Positions 1 to 8,410 of a DNA stretch of 64,000 nucleotides are shown piece by piece; the first letter of the stretch is position 1; each line of letters opens with the position of its first letter. Origin of the DNA: CAYSGL01 sp964520985 (lineage in GTDB: Bacteria > Pseudomonadota > Alphaproteobacteria > Micavibrionales > Micavibrionaceae). The translations under genes and the position numbers were made by a program. The notes beneath the pieces were generated by a model. That model saw only the letters and a program-made list of their open reading frames with translations. It searched no databases and was not told the origin of the DNA. The stretch lies in NCBI GenBank assembly GCA_964520985.1, contig CAZFPB010000001.1, positions 496,001 to 560,000 on the forward strand. The letters run 5' to 3'.

Positions 1-1248
1 GAAGTCGATGTGACACTGGAGAGCGGGGCCATTGGCCGTGCCGCCGTTCCATCGGGCGCTTCGACGGGCGCGCATGAGGCAGTCGAGCTGCGTGACGGCG
101 ACAAGAATGTCTATCTGGGAAAGGGCGTGTTGAAAGCGATCGACAACGTCAATACGACGATCGCGGGCGAGCTGCTCGGCCTTGATCCCGAAGAGCAAAT
201 GTTTATCGACCAGACGATGTGCGAACTGGATGGTACGGCGAACAAGTCCAAGCTGGGCGCGAACGCTATCCTTGGCGTGTCGATGGCCAATGCCAAAGCG
301 GTCGCGGCGGAACTCGATGTGCCGCTGTATAAATATCTGGGCGGCCCGTACGCACATCTGCTGCCAACACCGATGATGAACATCATCAATGGCGGCGCGC
401 ATGCCGATAACCCGGTCGACTTCCAGGAATTCATGATCATGCCGACGGGTGCGGGAACATTCTCCGATGCCCTGCAATGCGGCGCGGAAGTATTCCATGC
501 GCTTAAAAGCCAATTGAAAAAAGCCGGCATGAACACCAATGTCGGCGATGAAGGCGGTTTCGCGCCAGCCGTGAATTCAGCAGGGCAAGCGCTCGACTTC
601 ATTATGAAAGCGATTGAAAGCGCTGGGTACAAGCCGGGGCAGGATGTGATGATCGCGCTCGACTGCGCCGCGACGGAATTCTTTAAGGATGGCAAATACC
701 ATCTGGAAGGCGAAGGCCGTACACTCACCTCTGCTGAACTGGCTGGCTACTACGCGCAGCTGTGTGGCAACTACCCGATCTGCTCGATCGAAGATGGTCT
801 GGCGGAAGATGACTGGGCCGGATGGGCTGCGCTCACAGCGCAACTCGGCGGCAAGGTACAATTGGTCGGCGACGATCTGTTCGTGACCAATTCCGAGCGT
901 CTCTCACGCGGTATCGATGAAAAATCCGCTAACGCCATTTTGGTGAAAGTAAATCAGATCGGCACGTTGACCGAGACATTTGAAACGATCGAGATGGCCA
1001 AGCGCGCCAATTTCGGAATCATCATGTCGCACCGCTCGGGGGAGACCGAAGATTCGACAATCGCAGATCTGGCTGTGGCCACGAACGCCGGCCAGATCAA
1101 GACAGGGTCGCTGTCACGCTCCGACCGGATTGCCAAATACAATCAGCTGCTGCGCATCGAAGAAGAACTCGGCCCAGCCGCGCGTTATGCCGGATCTTCG
1201 ATCCTGCGCGCGCAGCCTGAAAAAAAGGCGAATAAAAAAGCGGCTTAA
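1..1248 (+). CDS. eno: Enolase, 5' end outside window
   Basis: Phosphopyruvate hydratase converts 2-phosphoglycerate to phosphoenolpyruvate in glycolysis. The reading frame is open from base 1 (Glu-Val-Asp-Val) and encodes 415 residues. Only about the first 15-20 residues of the usual N-terminus are missing. Visible family signatures are AAVPSGASTG near the start, the metal-site stretches SIEDGLAEDDW and LVGDDLFVTN, and the substrate-loop SHRSGETED. The lysine-rich C-terminal tail is ordinary. The gene ends before a strong hairpin terminator. Identification is secure; the start cannot be judged here. Confidence 0.98.
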   Translation, partial: EVDVTLESGAIGRAAVPSGASTGAHEAVELRDGDKNVYLGKGVLKAIDNVNTTIAGELLGLDPEEQMFIDQTMCELDGTANKSKLGANAILGVSMANAKAVAAELDVPLYKYLGGPYAHLLPTPMMNIINGGAHADNPVDFQEFMIMPTGAGTFSDALQCGAEVFHALKSQLKKAGMNTNVGDEGGFAPAVNSAGQALDFIMKAIESAGYKPGQDVMIALDCAATEFFKDGKYHLEGEGRTLTSAELAGYYAQLCGNYPICSIEDGLAEDDWAGWAALTAQLGGKVQLVGDDLFVTNSERLSRGIDEKSANAILVKVNQIGTLTETFETIEMAKRANFGIIMSHRSGETEDSTIADLAVATNAGQIKTGSLSRSDRIAKYNQLLRIEEELGPAARYAGSSILRAQPEKKANKKAA

Positions 1249-1254
1249 TAGCTT

Positions 1255-1692
1255 TCATGAAAATCCCCGCTGCGGCGGGGATTTTTTTAGGCGCCATGAA
1301 GTTTTTTTTGCTTCGGGGGACATGAAGTCTGCGAGGTCTTCCATTTCGTACAAGGGTCGGATTTCAATATCGCTGGGGCCCATCATCGGGTTGGGACATT
1401 TTTTCACCCATTCGACGGCTTCGTTCATATCTTTTACTTCCCAGATCCAGAAACCGGCCACGACCTCATTGGCGGGGAAGGGGCCATCTTTCACGGTGCG
1501 CTGTGTACCATCAAAACGGACGCGCTTGCCTTCGGACGAGGGCTTCAGCCCATCGCCCATTTTCAGAATGCCGGCTTTTTCGAGTTCCTGATTGAACCTT
1601 CCCATGTCTTCAAACATTTTGGCGGTATCAGCAGTATCGTGAATGCCTTGTTCGCTGCCTTCGGTCGCTTTGACAAACACTATTACACGCAT
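1255..1692 (-). CDS. YciI / DGPF-domain family protein
   Basis: A 145-residue protein of the YCII-related (DGPF) family, small ferredoxin-like-fold proteins of mostly unknown biochemical role. It starts MRVIVFVKAT, has the signature KDGPFPANEVVAGFWIWEV, and ends in a conserved-looking EIRPLYEMEDL stretch. The start at 1692 was chosen because GAGGAG lies just upstream; an in-frame start further out lacks such a site. Relatives are often encoded near ECF sigma factors, but none is seen here. The last codons overlap the eno terminator hairpin and read PPQRGFS, so the extreme C-terminus is probably not functional. Function is not assigned. Confidence 0.85.
   Translation of the reverse strand: MRVIVFVKATEGSEQGIHDTADTAKMFEDMGRFNQELEKAGILKMGDGLKPSSEGKRVRFDGTQRTVKDGPFPANEVVAGFWIWEVKDMNEAVEWVKKCPNPMMGPSDIEIRPLYEMEDLADFMSPEAKKTSWRLKKSPPQRGFS
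1261..1288 (+). terminator. Intrinsic terminator of eno
   Basis: A perfect 10-bp stem (AAATCCCCGC / GCGGGGATTT) with a 4-base loop is followed by a run of T. It starts 13 bases after the eno stop. It also lies inside the 3' end of the convergent YciI-like gene. Confidence 0.85.
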
Positions 1693-1807
1693 GGGGACTC
1701 CTCTTTGGTATTGTTCCTGCATTAAACCAGTAATAAGGTGGAAAAGTTCAAACGCTGTTCTAGGTATATTGCACCATCATCGGAATTTTTAACCAAGGAG
1801 ATTTATT

Positions 1808-2257
1808 ATGAGCATTCAAAATTCAGCCAGCGCCGTCTGGGAAGGCGATCTGAAGTCCGGCAAAGGCCGTATCTCGACCAAAAGCAATGCGCTGAAAGAT
1901 CTGCCGTACGGCTTTAACACGCGTTTTGAAGGCGCGCCGGGATCTAACCCGGAAGAGCTGATCGGCGCCGCGCATGCGGGCTGCTTCTCAATGGCGTTGT
2001 CGGCTGAACTCGGCAAGGCCGGCATCACCGCTGACAAGATTGAAACCAAGGCGACCGTGACGCTGGAAAAAGTCGGTGAAGGCTTTAGCGTGACTGGTTC
2101 ACACCTCGATGTCGCGATTACCGCCCCGGGCGGCGATCAGTCCGCCATTCAGGCAGCGGCGGAAAGCGCCGAGAAAAACTGCCCGATCTCGAAATTGCTG
2201 AACGCCAAAGTCACCATGACCGCGACGATCAACGGCTCACAGGCGAAAGCGGCTTAA
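1808..2257 (+). CDS. osmC: OsmC family peroxiredoxin
   Basis: An OsmC/Ohr superfamily thiol peroxidase that reduces organic hydroperoxides in the cytoplasm. The 149-residue length is usual. Two redox cysteines are in family positions: Cys59 in HAGCFSMALS and Cys125 in KNCPISKLL. The start has a clear AAGGAG site 9 bases upstream. The protein is closer to the OsmC branch (SNPEELIGAAHAGC) than to Ohr. It is monocistronic and ends at a terminator. No regulator lies beside it. Confidence 0.93.
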   Translation: MSIQNSASAVWEGDLKSGKGRISTKSNALKDLPYGFNTRFEGAPGSNPEELIGAAHAGCFSMALSAELGKAGITADKIETKATVTLEKVGEGFSVTGSHLDVAITAPGGDQSAIQAAAESAEKNCPISKLLNAKVTMTATINGSQAKAA

Positions 2258-2282
2258 CAGACCTTATAAATAGCTATTCAAA

Positions 2283-2310
2283 GCGCGGCGCCCTGTGTGC
2301 CGCGTTTTTT
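2283..2310 (+). terminator. Intrinsic terminator of osmC
   Basis: A CGCGGC / GCCGCG stem (2284-2289 / 2299-2304) is followed by six T. It lies 26 bases after the osmC stop. Confidence 0.75.
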
Positions 2311-2380
2311 ATGGCTTAGTCTTTGATTCCCCAGCGTTTTCCAATTGACGCGCGGAATCGAACATGATTCACTGAAGGCA

Positions 2381-2689
2381 ATGAAACGCCTCATCGAAAA
2401 ACGCTATCTGGTCCGGCAAAATCTGGTTGCCGTGGTGGGTATCTGTCTGAGCGTCTACTTCGCCTATCACCTGGTGGCGGGGCAGCGGAGCGTGTTGCGG
2501 CTGATGTCGCTGGACCGACAGGTTGCGGCGCAGGAAACAACCCTCTCCGAACTCACCACCGAGCGTGAAGATCTCGAAAAACGTGTGATCATGATGCGGC
2601 CGGGCTCTATCGACCGAGATCTGCTGGAGGAGCGCGCTCGCTTGATACTCGGTTATACAGCCGAAAACGAACAGATCCTCATCCAATAG
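2381..2689 (+). CDS. ftsB: FtsB/DivIC-family septum formation initiator
   Basis: A 102-residue bitopic division protein. A short basic N-terminus is followed by one membrane segment (about residues 13-32, VAVVGICLSVYFAYHLV) and a periplasmic coiled coil (about 38-70). The C-terminal DRDLLEERARLILGYT stretch is typical of the family. In other proteobacteria FtsB works with FtsL and FtsQ to activate septal peptidoglycan synthesis. The start at 2381 was preferred over an upstream TTG because GAAGG lies 4-8 bases ahead. Its place between eno and pdhA is the usual one in alphaproteobacteria. Confidence 0.88.
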   Translation: MKRLIEKRYLVRQNLVAVVGICLSVYFAYHLVAGQRSVLRLMSLDRQVAAQETTLSELTTEREDLEKRVIMMRPGSIDRDLLEERARLILGYTAENEQILIQ

Positions 2690-2839
2690 CGACCATGTCG
2701 CCTTAAGCCTATATTTTATTAAAAATTTCAGCGATATCAATGTGTTGCGGCGCACAAAATCAGCGTTTTTCGCTTGGATGGCCCCGCGCAATCGGCTAAA
2801 ACCACCTTCAGATGTTTCACCAAGGACGAGGGGTTACCT

Positions 2840-3865
2840 GTGTCATCAAACAAAGCCAAGAGCGGCAAGCCTGCTCTCAAAACAATTTCCAATGTTAATC
2901 CGGGCGCGACGCCGGAAGAGATGAAAACGCTCTACCGCGACATGCTGCTGATCCGCCGCTTTGAAGAAAAAGCCGGGCAGCTCTATGGCATGGGGCTGAT
3001 CGGTGGTTTCTGCCACCTTTATATCGGTCAGGAAGCCGTGGTTACCGGGATCAATTCCGTTCAATTGGAGCAGGACACAGTGGTTACGACCTACCGCGAT
3101 CACGGTCACATGCTGGCCAAGGGCATGGATGCCAAGGGCGTGATGGCCGAGCTGACGGGACGCGCCGGGGGTTACTCGCGCGGAAAAGGTGGCTCGATGC
3201 ACATGTTTTCGCAAGAGAAGGGCTTCTTCGGCGGTCACGGGATTGTCGGCGCTTCGACCGCAATCGGCACAGGCCTCGGCTTTGCGCACAAATATAAAGA
3301 AGATGGCGGCGTCGCCGTGGCCTATATGGGCGATGGCTCGGCCAACCAGGGGCAGGTCGGCGAGTGCTATAACATGGCCGCGCTGTGGAAGCTGCCGGTG
3401 CTCTACGTCATTGAAAACAACCAGTACGGCATGGGTACGAGCGTGAAGCGCTCCTCCGCCGGTCAGCTCTATGCGCGCGGGTCCGGTTACGGCATTCCGG
3501 GCGAGCAGATTGACGGCATGGATGTGTTCACCGTGCAGGCCGCCGCGCGTCAGGCGCTCGATTATGTGCGCTCAGGCAATGGCCCGTACATTCTCGAAGT
3601 CATGACGTACCGCTACCGCGGTCACTCGATGTCGGACCCGGCAAAATACCGCACGAAGGAAGAAGTCGAGGACATGAAAACCAACCGCGACCCCATCGCC
3701 AATCTGCGCGTGCAGATGCTCGAAGATGCGGGGATTGCTGAAGATGATCTCAAAGAGATCGAAAAAGACATCAAACTCATTGTTGGTGAAGCCGCCGACT
3801 TCGCGCAAAGCTCGCCTGAGCTGCCGCCCGAAGATCTGTGGACCGACGTTTTAATCGAGGTGTAA
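2840..3865 (+). CDS. pdhA: Pyruvate dehydrogenase E1 component, alpha subunit
   Basis: The thiamine-diphosphate-binding alpha subunit of the alpha2beta2 pyruvate dehydrogenase E1, which decarboxylates pyruvate and feeds acetyl groups to the lipoyl arms of E2. It is 341 residues from the GTG start at 2840, chosen because GAGGGG precedes it; further upstream codons look unlike the family. The ThDP motif runs from GDGSANQG to NNQYGMGT. The phosphorylation-loop-like YRYRGHSMSDPAKYRTKEE is present. It leads the pdhA-pdhB-pdhC operon, 6 bases before pdhB. Confidence 0.96.
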   Translation: MSSNKAKSGKPALKTISNVNPGATPEEMKTLYRDMLLIRRFEEKAGQLYGMGLIGGFCHLYIGQEAVVTGINSVQLEQDTVVTTYRDHGHMLAKGMDAKGVMAELTGRAGGYSRGKGGSMHMFSQEKGFFGGHGIVGASTAIGTGLGFAHKYKEDGGVAVAYMGDGSANQGQVGECYNMAALWKLPVLYVIENNQYGMGTSVKRSSAGQLYARGSGYGIPGEQIDGMDVFTVQAAARQALDYVRSGNGPYILEVMTYRYRGHSMSDPAKYRTKEEVEDMKTNRDPIANLRVQMLEDAGIAEDDLKEIEKDIKLIVGEAADFAQSSPELPPEDLWTDVLIEV

Positions 3866-3871
3866 TTAACC

Positions 3872-5305
3872 ATGCCAACAAATATTTTAATGCCCGCTTT
3901 ATCGCCGACCATGACGGAAGGCAATTTGTCCAAATGGGTCAAGAATGAAGGTGATGCCGTCAAAGCCGGTGATGTCATTGCCGAGATCGAAACCGACAAG
4001 GCGACGATGGAAGTCGAAGCCGTGGATGAAGGGATTCTCGGCAAGATCGTCGTGCCAGCCGGTACACAGGGCGTAAAGGTCAATGACCTGATTGCCGTGC
4101 TGATCGAGCAGGGCGAGAGCGTCGGCGATGTGTCGGCGCCTGCTTCGACAACGGATATTCCCTGCGTGCCGCAATCGAAGGCATCGGACAATGCGCCGAT
4201 CCAGACGAGTGTTGCCTCGCAGCCAACGGGTGCGGTCGTAAAGAACCGCGACATTCTGTATGCGCAAGGCGTTGTGATCGAGCCGCCAGTGTTTGATGAG
4301 CAGGCATTCTTCGACAAAGGTACGCAAACCAAAACGGTGCGCGAAGCGCTGCGCGATGCGATGGCCGAAGAAATGCGCCGTGATGAAAAAGTCTACATCA
4401 TGGGCGAGGAAGTCGCCGAGTATAACGGCGCGTATAAAGTGACGCAGGGTCTGCTCGATGAATTCGGCGCCAAGCGCGTGATCGACACGCCGATTACCGA
4501 ACATGGGTTTGCCGGTCTGGCGGTCGGATCGGCCATGAGCGGTTTGAAACCGATTGTCGAATTCATGACCATGAACTTTGCAATGCAGGCGATTGACCAC
4601 ATCATTAACTCGGCCGCCAAGACATTATATATGGCGGGCGGTCAGCTCGGTTGCCCGATCGTGTTCCGTGGTCCGAATGGCGCGGCGTCCCGCGTGGGCG
4701 CGCAGCACTCGCAATGTTACGCCTCATGGTATGCGCATGTACCTGGCCTGAAAGTGGTCTCGCCGTGGAGCGCGTCGGATGCGGCAGGCTTGATTAAGGC
4801 TGCGATACGTGATCCGAACCCGGTCGTCGTGTTGGAAAATGAATTGATGTACGGCCAGTCGTTCGACGTGCCGACCGATCCTGACTACGTGATTCCGATT
4901 GGTCGCGCGAAAATCGAGCGTGAGGGCAAGGATGTCACAATCGTGGCGTTCTCGATCATGGTCGGCAAAGCGCTGCAGGCGGCGGAGAAACTGAAAGAGC
5001 AAGGGATCGATGCCGAAGTCATTAACCTGCGCACGATCCGCCCGCTCGATCGCCACACCATTTTAGAGTCGGTGAAGAAAACCAACCGCATCGTGACCTG
5101 TGAAGAGGGCTGGCCGTTCGCCGGTATCGGATCGGAGATTGCTGCGCTGATCGGCGAACATGCATTCGATTATCTCGATGCACCGCTGGTGCGGGTGTGC
5201 TCGGCCGATGTGCCGCTGCCCTATGCCGCCAACCTCGAAGCGCTTGCCTTGCCGCAAGTAGATGAAATCGTCCATGCAGCCAAGAAGGTGTGCTATGCCA
5301 ATTAA
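3872..5305 (+). CDS. pdhB: Pyruvate dehydrogenase E1 component, beta subunit with N-terminal lipoyl domain
   Basis: A 477-residue protein with a biotinyl/lipoyl domain at residues 1-80, lipoyl-lysine Lys43 in the ETDKATMEVEA motif. A flexible linker (about 85-140) is followed by the E1-beta transketolase-like domain. That E1-beta carries its own lipoyl domain is typical of alphaproteobacterial PDH. The pyrimidine-binding region GEEVAEYNGAYKVTQGL and the C-terminal domain ending VPLPYAANLE are intact. The lipoyl domain is close to identical to that of pdhC, which suggests duplication or gene conversion. The 3' end overlaps the pdhC start by 11 bases, so translation is probably coupled. Confidence 0.97.
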   Translation: MPTNILMPALSPTMTEGNLSKWVKNEGDAVKAGDVIAEIETDKATMEVEAVDEGILGKIVVPAGTQGVKVNDLIAVLIEQGESVGDVSAPASTTDIPCVPQSKASDNAPIQTSVASQPTGAVVKNRDILYAQGVVIEPPVFDEQAFFDKGTQTKTVREALRDAMAEEMRRDEKVYIMGEEVAEYNGAYKVTQGLLDEFGAKRVIDTPITEHGFAGLAVGSAMSGLKPIVEFMTMNFAMQAIDHIINSAAKTLYMAGGQLGCPIVFRGPNGAASRVGAQHSQCYASWYAHVPGLKVVSPWSASDAAGLIKAAIRDPNPVVVLENELMYGQSFDVPTDPDYVIPIGRAKIEREGKDVTIVAFSIMVGKALQAAEKLKEQGIDAEVINLRTIRPLDRHTILESVKKTNRIVTCEEGWPFAGIGSEIAALIGEHAFDYLDAPLVRVCSADVPLPYAANLEALALPQVDEIVHAAKKVCYAN

Positions 5306-6554
5306 AGTTTTAATGCCCGCGCTGTCGCCGACCATGACGGAAGGCAACCTTGCCAAGTGGACGAAGAAGGAAGGCGACACGGTGAAAGCCGGGGACGTCA
5401 TCGCCGAAATCGAAACCGACAAGGCGACGATGGAAGTCGAAGCGGTTGATGAAGGGCGTATCGGCAAGATCGTCATTCCTGCTGGCACGCAGGGCGTGAA
5501 AGTAAACGAACTGATCGCTGTTCTGCTAGAAGAAGGCGAGAACGATAACGATGTGGCGAAGGCCATGGGTGGTTCTGCCACTCCGGTACCTGCTGCCGCA
5601 CCGAAAGCGGATGCACCGCAGGCTGCTGCTCCAGCACCGGCTCAAGCTGCACCGGTTGCCAAGGGTGATCGCGTGTTTGCTACGCCGCTGGCGAAACGCA
5701 TTGCGAAAGACAAGGGTGTTGATCTGAAAGGGGTCAAGGGTTCCGGCCCGCATGGCCGTATCGTGAAGGCCGATATTGACGGCACCAAAGCGGGTGTGAC
5801 TTCAAGCGCTTCTGTGGCTTCTGCTCCGGCAGTTCTGTCGGCTGATGAAAAAGTGAATGCGTTCGGCCAGATTTACACATCGATCCCGAACAACAATATT
5901 AAAAAGATTACGGCAAAGCGCCTGCTCGAATCAAAAACCACCGTGCCGCATTTCTATCTGACGATCGATTGCCGCATTGATGGCTTGCTCGAAGCGCGCA
6001 AGCAACTGAATGATGCGGGCAAGGACAAATATAAATTGTCCGTGAATGACTTTGTCGTAAAGGCCTGCGCCATGGCGCTCAAAGCGTACCCGGCAGCAAA
6101 TGTCTCGTGGACGGATGAAGCGGTGCTGCAATTCAAGCATGCGGATATTTCCGTCGCTGTTGCTACGCCGAACGGCCTGATGACACCGATTGTCAAACAG
6201 GCGGAAGGCAAAGGTCTGGCGGCGATTTCCAAAGAGATCAAGGAGCTGGCCGGTAAAGCGCGCGATGGCAAGCTGAAGCCGGAAGAATTCATGGGCGGCA
6301 CATTTACCGTGTCCAACCTTGGGATGTTTGGTATTTCGCATTTCGGCGCAATCATCAACCCGCCGCAAAGCTGCATCCTTGCTGTCGGCGCGGGGGAAGA
6401 GCGTCCCTATGTCGATAATGGCCAGATCAAGATTGGTAATTTCATGACCTGCACGCTGTCTACCGATCACCGTACGGTCGATGGCGCGGTGGGTGCGGAA
6501 TTTTTACAAATACTGAAGCGTTATATTGAGAACCCTGCGGCAATGTTGCTGTAG
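5295..6554 (+). CDS. pdhC: Dihydrolipoamide acetyltransferase (PDH E2)
   Basis: The E2 core of the pyruvate dehydrogenase complex, moving the acetyl group from lipoamide to CoA. The 419 residues hold one lipoyl domain (1-80, Lys43), an Ala/Pro-rich linker, a peripheral subunit-binding domain (about 128-162, TPLAKRIAKDKGVDL) and the catalytic domain. The active-site DHRTVDG motif is at about 391-397. The start at 5295 gives MPIKVLMPALSPTMTEG; upstream in-frame codons lie inside pdhB. E3 (lpdA) is not directly adjacent but follows 1.9 kb later on the same strand. Confidence 0.97.
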   Translation: MPIKVLMPALSPTMTEGNLAKWTKKEGDTVKAGDVIAEIETDKATMEVEAVDEGRIGKIVIPAGTQGVKVNELIAVLLEEGENDNDVAKAMGGSATPVPAAAPKADAPQAAAPAPAQAAPVAKGDRVFATPLAKRIAKDKGVDLKGVKGSGPHGRIVKADIDGTKAGVTSSASVASAPAVLSADEKVNAFGQIYTSIPNNNIKKITAKRLLESKTTVPHFYLTIDCRIDGLLEARKQLNDAGKDKYKLSVNDFVVKACAMALKAYPAANVSWTDEAVLQFKHADISVAVATPNGLMTPIVKQAEGKGLAAISKEIKELAGKARDGKLKPEEFMGGTFTVSNLGMFGISHFGAIINPPQSCILAVGAGEERPYVDNGQIKIGNFMTCTLSTDHRTVDGAVGAEFLQILKRYIENPAAMLL

Positions 6555-6572
6555 GAAATGAAAGGAAAGACT

Positions 6573-6698
6573 ATGCGTATTATCCTGACGATTGCTCTCT
6601 TAAGTATTTCTGCAATGACGATGGCCGCGTGCCACCATAATAATGGCAACGGCCCGCCGCATTGCCCGCCTGGCCATGCCAAAAAAGGCTGGTGCTAA
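6573..6698 (+). CDS. Tiny putative lipoprotein, His/Cys-rich tail
   Basis: A 41-residue gene with AAAGGAAAG upstream of its ATG, 18 bases after pdhC. A signal peptide is followed by a lipobox ending AAC at Cys20. The mature part is only about 22 residues, starting HHNNGNG and ending CPPGHAKKGWC. The mature peptide holds three His and three Cys including the lipidated one. A CPPGxAKKGxC tail is a pattern I recall from other small proteobacterial envelope proteins, but I cannot assign a function. It may be read through from the pdh operon. Confidence 0.7.
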   Translation: MRIILTIALLSISAMTMAACHHNNGNGPPHCPPGHAKKGWC

Positions 6699-6703
6699 AT
6701 TTT

Positions 6704-6735
6704 AAAGGCGCTCCTTCGCGGGGGCGCTTTCTCTT
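6704..6735 (+). terminator. Possible terminator or attenuating hairpin
   Basis: AAA-G-GCGC-T-CC pairs with GG-G-GCGC-TTT with a single bulged G and a G-T pair. The six-base loop is TTCGCG, and a pyrimidine-rich TTTCTCTT follows. It would partly separate the two tiny lipoprotein genes. Confidence 0.5.
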
Positions 6736-6759
6736 GCTCTCTTTTGAAAGGATATACCG

Positions 6760-6894
6760 ATGCTGAAAGTTTTGACCGTTACCTTGTTGAGTGTTTCTGC
6801 CCTGGCTTTGTCGGCCTGCGCCGCGAACTTTGCCGATCATAACCAGCCGAATTGTAAAGAGACGGCGGCCGGTTCGTGCCATCTGAACAATTAA
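6760..6894 (+). CDS. Tiny putative lipoprotein
   Basis: A 44-residue gene preceded by GAAAGGAT. Its N-terminus (MLKVLTVTLLSVSALALSAC) is a signal peptide with a lipobox at Cys20. The mature part is 25 residues with two more Cys (32 and 40). The signal region closely parallels that of the preceding 41-residue gene, so the two are probably paralogues with diverged mature parts. No function can be assigned. It ends 6 bases before the NIPSNAP gene. Confidence 0.7.
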   Translation: MLKVLTVTLLSVSALALSACAANFADHNQPNCKETAAGSCHLNN

Positions 6895-6900
6895 TCCGTC

Positions 6901-7200
6901 ATGATTGTCGATCACCGTACCTATAATATTGTTCCGCGTAAAACCGGGGCTTTCATGGCTGTGTTCATGGAAAAGGCCGTGCCGATCATGACTCATTATT
7001 TCGGCGAGCCTGTCGGCATCTACCTTGTCGAGGTGGGCCCGCAGAACCAGCTGATCCATATGTGGCGCTATGAGAATTACGGCGATATGGAAGCCAAGCG
7101 CGCCGCGCGGGACAAAGACCCCAACTGGGGCGCGTATTTAAAAGAAACCGAAGGGCTCCTGGTTAATCAGGAAACCAAAATCATCAGACCGAAGGAGTAA
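6901..7200 (+). CDS. NIPSNAP family protein
   Basis: A 99-residue single-domain NIPSNAP protein (dimeric alpha+beta barrel fold). The opening IVDHRTYNIVPRKTGAFM and the LIHMWRYENYGDMEAKRAA stretch are typical. Bacterial members have no agreed function. It starts directly after the tiny lipoprotein and is followed 9 bases later by an unknown gene, so these small genes are likely co-transcribed. Confidence 0.88.
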   Translation: MIVDHRTYNIVPRKTGAFMAVFMEKAVPIMTHYFGEPVGIYLVEVGPQNQLIHMWRYENYGDMEAKRAARDKDPNWGAYLKETEGLLVNQETKIIRPKE

Positions 7201-7209
7201 CACTAAGTT

Positions 7210-7566
7210 ATGGGTACGAGTATTTTTTCTCTGGCACAAATCGCGGCACAATTTTTTGGACGCGGCGCCTCTACACAAGAAGTTCAACCTGACGTCGATT
7301 ACGATGAGGTATTGAAGGCGGTCGCACATGGTGTTGCTCATGACACAGGGCGGACGCTGTGCGATAAAACAGCGCATCATATCGTGCATGGCCCAGACCT
7401 GCACTTTTGTAGCGGGTTCAGCCCATATGTAGCGGCTAGTTTCGCGCCGGAATATCTGGCGTTTGCGGAGGCGGCTGTTAAAAAATTGGTGCACGAGCAT
7501 TTTGGGTTAGTGTTTGAGCCTGCTTCTCAGCTGGTATATGCCGCACCGAAAAACAATTCTTACTAA
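7210..7566 (+). CDS. Hypothetical protein
   Basis: 118 residues, no family recognised. It is soluble-looking, with several histidines in the middle (VAHGVAHDTG, KTAHHIVHGPDLHFC) and two Cys. The His/Cys clustering could bind a metal, but that is only a guess. It is packed between the NIPSNAP gene and the hydrolase gene on the same strand, which supports it being real. Confidence 0.65.
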   Translation: MGTSIFSLAQIAAQFFGRGASTQEVQPDVDYDEVLKAVAHGVAHDTGRTLCDKTAHHIVHGPDLHFCSGFSPYVAASFAPEYLAFAEAAVKKLVHEHFGLVFEPASQLVYAAPKNNSY

Positions 7567-7575
7567 AGAAGGCAG

Positions 7576-8409
7576 ATGAAGGTTCACTGGCAAAAACTGG
7601 ATTGGGTGGAGATGCAGGTGTTTCGGCACGATGGATCTGCGCGCGATGCTATCCTGTTTTGCCCGGGTTTTCCCGGTATGGGCGCGTCTTTGTTCGAGCA
7701 ACAGCATGCCAATGCGCTGACGGAAGCAGGGTTTGATGTCTACGTCATTCATCATAAGGGTACGCGCACCAACGCGGCGCTGTCTCCGGCTCTGGTGAAT
7801 AACGGCAAGCGGTTGCAGGATGCGTGGGAAGCGCGCGAGACGCATCTGGGCGGCGGTGCCGTTTCGATGGAGGAGTTGCTTGCCGAGCCGTATGTGGTGT
7901 TGAAAGATATCGCGGGTGCTTATGAGGGCATTCATGTGATCGGCAACAGCTTTGGTGCGCTCTCTGCGCTGCAAGCGCTGACGACGCCGGATGCACCGAC
8001 CGAGCGCGTGAGGACGCTGACCCTGATTGCGGGTGCGCAAGGTGTCGATGATGGCAGCGATGAGTGTGTCATGCGCATCTGGAGGGAAGAATTTTTAGGC
8101 AACCCGCGGATCAATGACCAGATTGAAGTTATCGATCTGCCGGGTGCTATTGCGACGCTAAAAAATCTCTACCGTGATTTGCCTAAGCGGGTGATGAACA
8201 ATTTACCGGGCGCGATTGCGCTGACCTATGTCGTGGTGGAAAAGGATGAGATATTGCGGCTCTCGGACACGCAGGCCTTTCAGGCGGCCATCGGAGGCCG
8301 GGGCATTATTATCATGGAACAAGATGACGGCTGGCCCGCCTACGGCATCACGCCGCATTACACGGCCAAATATAAAACCAGCAGCTTGCTGAAACTGATT
8401 AGAGGATAA
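7576..8409 (+). CDS. Alpha/beta hydrolase fold protein
   Basis: 277 residues with an alpha/beta-hydrolase layout. The early strand-turn is ILFCPGFPGMG, the nucleophile elbow is GNSFGALSAL (Ser in G-N-S-F-G), and a late His lies in the ITPHYTAKYK stretch. Substrate is unknown; members include esterases and acyl hydrolases. It ends one base before the lpdA start, so it is probably in the same transcript. I see no membrane segment or signal peptide. Confidence 0.8.
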   Translation: MKVHWQKLDWVEMQVFRHDGSARDAILFCPGFPGMGASLFEQQHANALTEAGFDVYVIHHKGTRTNAALSPALVNNGKRLQDAWEARETHLGGGAVSMEELLAEPYVVLKDIAGAYEGIHVIGNSFGALSALQALTTPDAPTERVRTLTLIAGAQGVDDGSDECVMRIWREEFLGNPRINDQIEVIDLPGAIATLKNLYRDLPKRVMNNLPGAIALTYVVVEKDEILRLSDTQAFQAAIGGRGIIIMEQDDGWPAYGITPHYTAKYKTSSLLKLIRG

Positions 8410-8410
8410 G

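Noticed and set aside
111..728. A 205-codon minus-strand frame inside eno
   Set aside because: Antisense shadow of a conserved enolase frame with no supporting signal.
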